A DNA stretch of 64,000 bases from Kluyvera cryocrescens NBRC 102467 (GTDB taxonomy: Bacteria; Pseudomonadota; Gammaproteobacteria; Enterobacterales; Enterobacteriaceae), in contig NZ_BCTM01000023.1 in assembly GCF_001571285.1 (NCBI RefSeq), positions 1 to 64,000 on the forward strand. Reading direction: 5' to 3'. Shown in pieces: positions 59,611 to 64,000 of this stretch (the first letter of the stretch is position 1; each line of letters begins with the position of its first letter). The notes under the pieces are model-generated. The model made no database searches and was not told where the DNA came from. It was given only the letters and a program-made list of their open reading frames with translations. Both the position numbers and the translations under genes were made by a program.

Positions 59611-60285
59611 TTAAATCTCGTCTGGAGAGCGGAGATTCGTCACAGCAATACGTTCGCCGCGTTTACGCTCGCGTTCCGACTGCATGTTGGCGCGATAAAC
59701 GCCCTGGTCGCCAACCACCCACGAGAGCGGGCGACGTTCTTTACCAATCGATTCCTGCAGCAGCATCAGCGCCTGCATATAGGCTTCCGGGCGCGGAGGG
59801 CAGCCTGGAATGTAGACATCGACAGGAATAAACTTATCGACACCCTGCACAACGGAGTAGATATCGTACATGCCGCCGGAGTTGGCACAGGCGCCCATGG
59901 AGATAACCCACTTCGGCTCCAGCATCTGGTCATAAAGACGCTGAATAACCGGTGCCATTTTGGTAAAGCAGGTACCGGCTACCACCATCAGGTCGGCCTG
60001 ACGCGGGGATGCACGCAGTACTTCTGCCCCAAAACGCGCAACGTCATGCACCGCAGTGAATGACGTCACCATTTCAACGTAGCAGCAAGAAAGGCCGAAG
60101 TTGTATGGCCAGATAGAGTTCTTACGACCCCAGTTGACCATGTCATGCAGCGCGTGTTCGAGTTTCCCCATATACACGCTTTTATTCACCTCTTGCTCAA
60201 GGGGATCGGTCACAATCTCCTGTTTTTGCAGGGGGTAACGGTCGTTCTCACCGTTAGGATCTATGCGGGTGAGCGTATAATCCAT
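59611..60285 (-). CDS. nuoB: NADH-quinone oxidoreductase subunit B
   Basis: NuoB carries the terminal cluster N2 that reduces quinone. The protein is 224 aa (E. coli 220). The tandem cysteines in [10 protein letters not shown], then VVAGTCFTK and [11 protein letters not shown], are the four N2 ligands. A ribosome site (GAGG) lies 7 bases before the ATG. nuoA ends 15 bp upstream; a 92-bp gap precedes nuoCD. Confidence 0.97.
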   Translation of the reverse strand: MDYTLTRIDPNGENDRYPLQKQEIVTDPLEQEVNKSVYMGKLEHALHDMVNWGRKNSIWPYNFGLSCCYVEMVTSFTAVHDVARFGAEVLRASPRQADLMVVAGTCFTKMAPVIQRLYDQMLEPKWVISMGACANSGGMYDIYSVVQGVDKFIPVDVYIPGCPPRPEAYMQALMLLQESIGKERRPLSWVVGDQGVYRANMQSERERKRGERIAVTNLRSPDEI

Positions 60286-60300
60286 CTTATTGCCTCGCTT

Positions 60301-60747
60301 TTACTGCGTATTACGGTTAGTGACGCTGTCGGATTCCGGATTTACCAACGTGCGGCGAGAACGCGCAGGCGTCCAATCAAGCGCGCCAATACGAACGAGG
60401 TAAACCAGACCGGCCAGCAGCACAAATATGAAAATGGCGGCCTCAATAAAGCCAACCCAGCCGCTTTCGCGAATGGAGGTTGACCAGGCGTAAAGGTAAA
60501 GCGCTTCCACGTCGAAGATGACGAAGAACATAGCGACCAGGTAAAACTTAGCCGACAGGCGCAGACGAGCGGTACCAACGGAATCGATACCAGACTCAAA
60601 CGGGGTGTTTTTGCTTCTTGCGCGCGCGCGACCACCAAGGTACCAGCCGCCGATTAACATCAGGCAGCAAAGGCCAATGGCAATGATCAGAAAGATAGCG
60701 AATGCCCAGTGATGAGCGATGATTTCAGTGGATGTTGACATACGCAT
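60301..60747 (-). CDS. nuoA: NADH-quinone oxidoreductase subunit A
   Basis: NuoA is the three-helix membrane subunit (ND3 homologue) of complex I and the first gene of the operon. The protein is 148 aa (E. coli 147). The conserved loop [40 protein letters not shown] is clear and lines the quinone channel. An ATG two codons later is also possible. The promoter region lies upstream toward lrhA. Confidence 0.96.
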   Translation of the reverse strand: MRMSTSTEIIAHHWAFAIFLIIAIGLCCLMLIGGWYLGGRARARSKNTPFESGIDSVGTARLRLSAKFYLVAMFFVIFDVEALYLYAWSTSIRESGWVGFIEAAIFIFVLLAGLVYLVRIGALDWTPARSRRTLVNPESDSVTNRNTQ

Positions 60748-61372
60748 TGCTTAACCAAATAGGTAGCATTACCACCTCTGCTCTTACCGGCAGATGGCCG
60801 CTACATGATTCATGGGGAGGATTAAAAAACCTACAAACAGCCCAATTCAAAACATAGACCGCAAAATGTTGAGGTTTTTTACTCCTTTCTATAACCTTTT
60901 GTCAACTTTAACAAAAGTTTCCTCACATTAATTTACATCAAAAGCATTTCATTAACATTACGTGCCCTTTGATTCGATTCGCTTCAGCCGACCTTACGGT
61001 TTACCTGCTGTTGAATCGTGTCCGTTTTGTAGCAATAACAAGAATTACCCACCTAGTTTGACAGGATTCTCTAATGATTCCTTCCCCCATTGAGGAGTAT
61101 TTTCTTGATCTAAGACACGCTTTTGTTAATTCGACCAGTAAAACGGCAACAATCTATCCGTTTTTTTAACATTAGCAGGAGATGTGAGTTTGCGAATGAT
61201 GATATCGCATTAGCGTCACGGATTAATTCTAATTACATGATTACTATCACATTTAAAGATTTAATTTTTGAATCGCCCCGTAAAAGCGCAAAAAAAGAAC
61301 CGCAAACTGATTTTTCTTCGTCTACGATTCTTTTTTGCACTTACATTTTGTTACTACATTTCGGTCAAAATG
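60748..61372. other. nuoA-lrhA intergenic region (nuo promoter region)
   Basis: This 625-bp AT-rich gap between the nuo operon and lrhA holds no credible gene. It should contain the nuo promoters, which in E. coli respond to ArcA, NarL, Fis, IHF and LrhA. I list one candidate promoter separately. I saw no clear consensus site for those regulators by eye. A 7-bp inverted repeat (CTTTTGT / ACAAAAG) lies at 60896-60917. Confidence 0.6.
60876..60905 (-). promoter_or_regulatory. candidate nuo promoter
   Basis: On the minus strand a perfect TTGACA (60905-60900) and TAAAAA (60881-60876), with an 18-base spacer, lie about 130 bp before nuoA. The inverted repeat at 60896-60917 overlaps the -35. The -10 is poor, so this is tentative. 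Confidence 0.35.
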
Positions 61373-62314
61373 TTAATCGAGATCCCGCTCATGTATCAGG
61401 GGATTATCTCCCTCTTCAGGAGTATAGGTTCCCGTCTGTGGCCAGGGGGCGAGGCGCTGCACCTGAGACTGGAAAATCAACTGCGCGAGTTCATTTTCAC
61501 TTTCCGGGTTATAGGTCAGCATATATTCTGTCTCCGGAAGCTCCGGCATACCTTCTGCTTTCCCCAGGGCGCGGAGATCCGGGCTCATCATTTCTACCGG
61601 ACGCGCGGTTACCCCGAGCCCCGCTTTTACGGCCGCGCGAACAGCAGAAAGCGTCGAGGCTACGTAGGCTAAACGCCACGGCATTCCCGCCGCATCCAGC
61701 GTTTTAATGATCGTGTCGCGGAATGGGCTAGGATCATCCAGCAGCACCAGCGGCACCGGTTCTTCATTACGCAGCGTAAACTCGGCAGCACAGTACCAAA
61801 GCGTAGGTGAAGCGCGGAGGACTGTCGACTCAAAGCCTTCCAGCGGATGGGTCGTTAACGCCAGATCCACCTCTTTGTTTTGCAGCATGTCCGCCATCAC
61901 GCAGTGGCGTTTAACCCGCACATCGAGCGCCAGCTTTGGATAAGCCGAACTGATACGGTTTAATAAGAACGGCAAAATAGTGTCCGCAGACTCATCTGAC
62001 GAACCTAACGTCAACTGCCCTTGCAGGGAGTTAAACATTAGGGATGTGCAGGCTTCATCATTGAAGCGCAGTATTTTCCGCGCATAGCCCAGCAGTTGAA
62101 TACCGTGTTCCGTCAGCAGCTTATTACGCCCGTGGCGAGCGAAAAGCTCTTTGCCCACGAGCTGCTCCAGGCGCTGCATCTGCTGGCTGACGGCGGACTG
62201 AGTACGACACACTGCGGAGGCCGCGGCGGCAAACGTACTCAGGTCAGCCACCGCAACAAAGGTTCTCAGCAGATCGAGATCGAGGTTTAGTATCGGACGA
62301 TTGGCATTTATCAT
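61373..62314 (-). CDS. lrhA: LrhA, LysR-type repressor of flagella
   Basis: LrhA represses flhDC (flagella, motility, chemotaxis), type 1 fimbriae and, indirectly, RpoS translation in E. coli. The protein is 313 aa (E. coli 312). The N-terminal helix-turn-helix is [35 protein letters not shown], and the effector domain includes [12 protein letters not shown]-like [15 protein letters not shown] and [17 protein letters not shown]. It lies between nuo and alaA, as in E. coli. The long upstream region suggests complex control. Confidence 0.96.
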   Translation of the reverse strand: MINANRPILNLDLDLLRTFVAVADLSTFAAAASAVCRTQSAVSQQMQRLEQLVGKELFARHGRNKLLTEHGIQLLGYARKILRFNDEACTSLMFNSLQGQLTLGSSDESADTILPFLLNRISSAYPKLALDVRVKRHCVMADMLQNKEVDLALTTHPLEGFESTVLRASPTLWYCAAEFTLRNEEPVPLVLLDDPSPFRDTIIKTLDAAGMPWRLAYVASTLSAVRAAVKAGLGVTARPVEMMSPDLRALGKAEGMPELPETEYMLTYNPESENELAQLIFQSQVQRLAPWPQTGTYTPEEGDNPLIHERDLD

Positions 62315-63223
62315 ATAAATCCACTTACAGGTTCGGAAGCCGACCTGCCTTATTGATGCTGCACTCTAAACTTTCAGGCTAATCCTTTAAATCGTCTTTC
62401 ACTTTTCACTGATGAATGACTGCCCGCTGAGTGTCAGTATTAAAATTGTCTGCTACTGCAAGAAGCAACAGTTCCTTTTACAATATATCCTTTAGCCCTA
62501 AGGCTATTTATCTGGCTCTCGCAAAGCGGTATCCCGCGCGAAGAGTCGTAGATAGCAATGCTGTTTTAATGCACCAGGGGGAAGGCTGTGTTTTTAACAA
62601 AAGCCAATAAATCCAATAAATAACAATGCGTTGCACCTCCATTAATGATAACTGTTAACAAAAATGGGTAATGAAACGGGTATGCGCCATTACATATTAA
62701 CCGAAAACCATAAGTTTTATAAGCCTAAAATAAGTTCTATCTCAAACAAGAAAAAGGTTCAGAATCAAAACAATTTAAGAAATCTAACAATTCCCCGTCA
62801 TTACTTTTCAAAATATAAAGAAATATTAATATTTATCTGTCGCCATCATTAACAACAACTTCACATTAATGCGTACGAGCTCTAATCCTTATTAGCGGAA
62901 TTTAATTAAAAATTAAAATTGTTGAAGGATTCTTAAAGTATATATGGGGAGAATAGAGCCTACACTAAATCATTTCTTTTTTAATGGATGAAAAATCTAC
63001 AAAAAAAGCCATAAATAGTGAAATTGACTATAGAACAATAAATTAACAATAGATACCGCAGCCATACTCGCAATCAGCCAGTAAAAAAGAATGTTCCGAC
63101 AACAATAAATTCACAAAATCTTCGTCTGTTGACCCTTCAAAACCCCCGGGATGCGGAGTACATTATTCCGTGCTGACTTCCACGGCAGGGAGTGGCAATC
63201 ACAGCTAAAAAGGTCAAAGATTC
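62315..63223. other. lrhA-alaA intergenic region, AT-rich
   Basis: This 909-bp region between divergent lrhA and alaA is very AT-rich, especially 62640-63120. It has no credible gene; one 62-codon frame at 62664-62852 has a low-complexity, Lys/Asn-rich product and no good start context. A long lrhA leader and H-NS-type silencing are plausible, given what is known in E. coli, but no site is decisive by eye. Confidence 0.6.
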
Positions 63224-64000
63224 ATGTCACCCATCGAAAAATCCAGCAAGTTAGACAACGTTTGTTATGACATTCGCGGCCCGGTTCTTAAAGAGGCCAA
63301 ACGCCTTGAAGAAGAAGGCAATAAAGTTCTCAAACTCAACATCGGCAACCCCGCTCCTTTCGGGTTTGACGCGCCGGATGAGATTCTGGTTGATGTGATC
63401 CGTAACCTGCCAACCGCGCAGGGCTACTGCGACTCGAAAGGCCTGTACTCTGCACGTAAAGCCATCATGCAGCACTACCAGGCACGCGGTATGCGCGACG
63501 TGACGGTAGAAGATATCTACATCGGTAACGGTGTTTCTGAACTTATCGTCCAGGCTATGCAGGCCCTGTTGAACAGCGGCGACGAAATGCTGGTTCCCGC
63601 GCCTGATTATCCGCTGTGGACGGCGGCAGTTTCGTTATCAAGCGGCAAAGCGGTGCACTACCTGTGCGACGAATCGGCGGATTGGTTCCCGGATCTTGAT
63701 GATATCCGAGCCAAAATCACCCCACGCACGCGCGGCATCGTGATTATCAACCCTAACAACCCAACCGGCGCGGTGTATTCAAAAGAACTGCTGCAGGAAA
63801 TCGTTGAGATTGCCCGTGAGCACAACCTGATTATCTTTGCCGACGAAATCTACGACAAGATCCTCTACGATGAAGCGCAGCACCACTCGATCGCCGCGCT
63901 GGCGCCGGATCTGCTAACGGTGACCTTTAACGGCCTGTCCAAAACCTACCGCGTAGCCGGTTTCCGTCAGGGCTGGATGGTCCTGAACGGGCCGAAGAAA
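63224..64000 (+). CDS. alaA: glutamate-pyruvate aminotransferase AlaA (partial)
   Basis: AlaA (YfbQ) is the main PLP-dependent alanine transaminase of E. coli. The window ends inside the gene: 259 codons of about 405 are present, in frame to the last base. The start MSPIEKSSKLDNVCYDIRG and the blocks NIGNPAPFGFDAPDEI, GYCDSKGLYSARKAI, INPNNPTGAVYSKE, FADEIYDKILYDE and NGLSKTYRVAGFRQGW are conserved. The PLP lysine lies in SKTYR. Divergent from lrhA. Confidence 0.96.
   Translation, partial: MSPIEKSSKLDNVCYDIRGPVLKEAKRLEEEGNKVLKLNIGNPAPFGFDAPDEILVDVIRNLPTAQGYCDSKGLYSARKAIMQHYQARGMRDVTVEDIYIGNGVSELIVQAMQALLNSGDEMLVPAPDYPLWTAAVSLSSGKAVHYLCDESADWFPDLDDIRAKITPRTRGIVIINPNNPTGAVYSKELLQEIVEIAREHNLIIFADEIYDKILYDEAQHHSIAALAPDLLTVTFNGLSKTYRVAGFRQGWMVLNGPKK

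Noticed and set aside
61123-61707. 194-codon plus-strand frame spanning the lrhA 3' end
   Set aside because: Overlaps lrhA antisense; no conserved motif and low-complexity sequence at its start.
62664-62852. 62-codon frame in the lrhA-alaA gap
   Set aside because: Composition reflects the AT-rich DNA; no ribosome site and no recognisable product.
62924-62936. Possible RcsAB box (GAAGGATTCTTAA) upstream of lrhA
   Set aside because: Only one half-site fits the consensus; the second half overlaps it with wrong spacing.
1-64000. CRISPR arrays, tRNA or rRNA genes, insertion sequences, prophage or integrase
   Set aside because: None seen on reading: no regular spaced repeats, no transposase or integrase motifs, no tRNA-like cloverleaf recognised.

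Overview
This window is a stretch of enterobacterial chromosome, moderately GC-rich, with no rRNA, tRNA, insertion sequence, prophage or CRISPR array that I can see. Nearly every core protein matches its Escherichia coli counterpart in length and motifs (recognised from memory; no database search was run). Gene order fits the Klebsiella/Raoultella/Enterobacter side of the Enterobacteriaceae. GyrA carries Thr at position 83, which I recall as the natural residue in K. aerogenes, the K. oxytoca group and Citrobacter, whereas E. coli and K. pneumoniae have Ser. The genus is an inference and the species is not resolved.

Layout. 1-6.8 kb: MicF sRNA, then the Rcs envelope-stress phosphorelay (rcsD, rcsB, and convergent rcsC). 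7-10.5 kb: gyrA, divergent from ubiG. 10.5-14.9 kb: class Ia ribonucleotide reductase (nrdA, nrdB, yfaE) behind a regulatory region with DnaA boxes and a likely NrdR-box pair. 15-19.2 kb: anaerobic glycerol-3-phosphate dehydrogenase glpABC, sitting directly after yfaE and without the divergent glpTQ of E. coli. 19.2-21 kb: yfaY and yfaZ. 21.2-28.2 kb: the menaquinone cluster menF-menD-menH-menB-menC-menE, transcribed leftward. 28.4-29.8 kb: elaA and rbn.

29.8-45.7 kb is an accessory zone where E. coli carries elaD/yfb genes. It holds cheV behind an almost perfect sigma-28 promoter, an AT-rich T5orf172/GIY-YIG-type gene, a membrane diguanylate cyclase, an AI-2E-family permease, an AbrB-family protein, a 4-oxalocrotonate tautomerase-like protein, an MFS carrier with a divergent LysR, and an orphan MFS exporter behind a perfect palindrome. 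It also holds a mesX-mesD pair (DUF1852 plus core-MetE, a folate-independent methionine synthase), an unrecognised small periplasmic protein, and two LysE/RhtB exporters flanking a LysR regulator. 45.8-60.7 kb is the complete 13-gene nuo operon (nuoA-N with fused nuoCD), transcribed leftward. 61.4-64 kb: lrhA, a 909-bp AT-rich intergenic region, and the first 259 codons of alaA, cut by the window edge.

Themes. Anaerobic and respiratory metabolism dominates: glpABC reduces menaquinone, men makes menaquinone, and nuo and glp feed the quinone pool. A second theme is motility and envelope control: Rcs and LrhA both repress flagellar synthesis in E. coli, and cheV here has a flagellar-class promoter. 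The most unusual content is the mesX-mesD methionine synthase, the T5orf172 gene and the small periplasmic protein.
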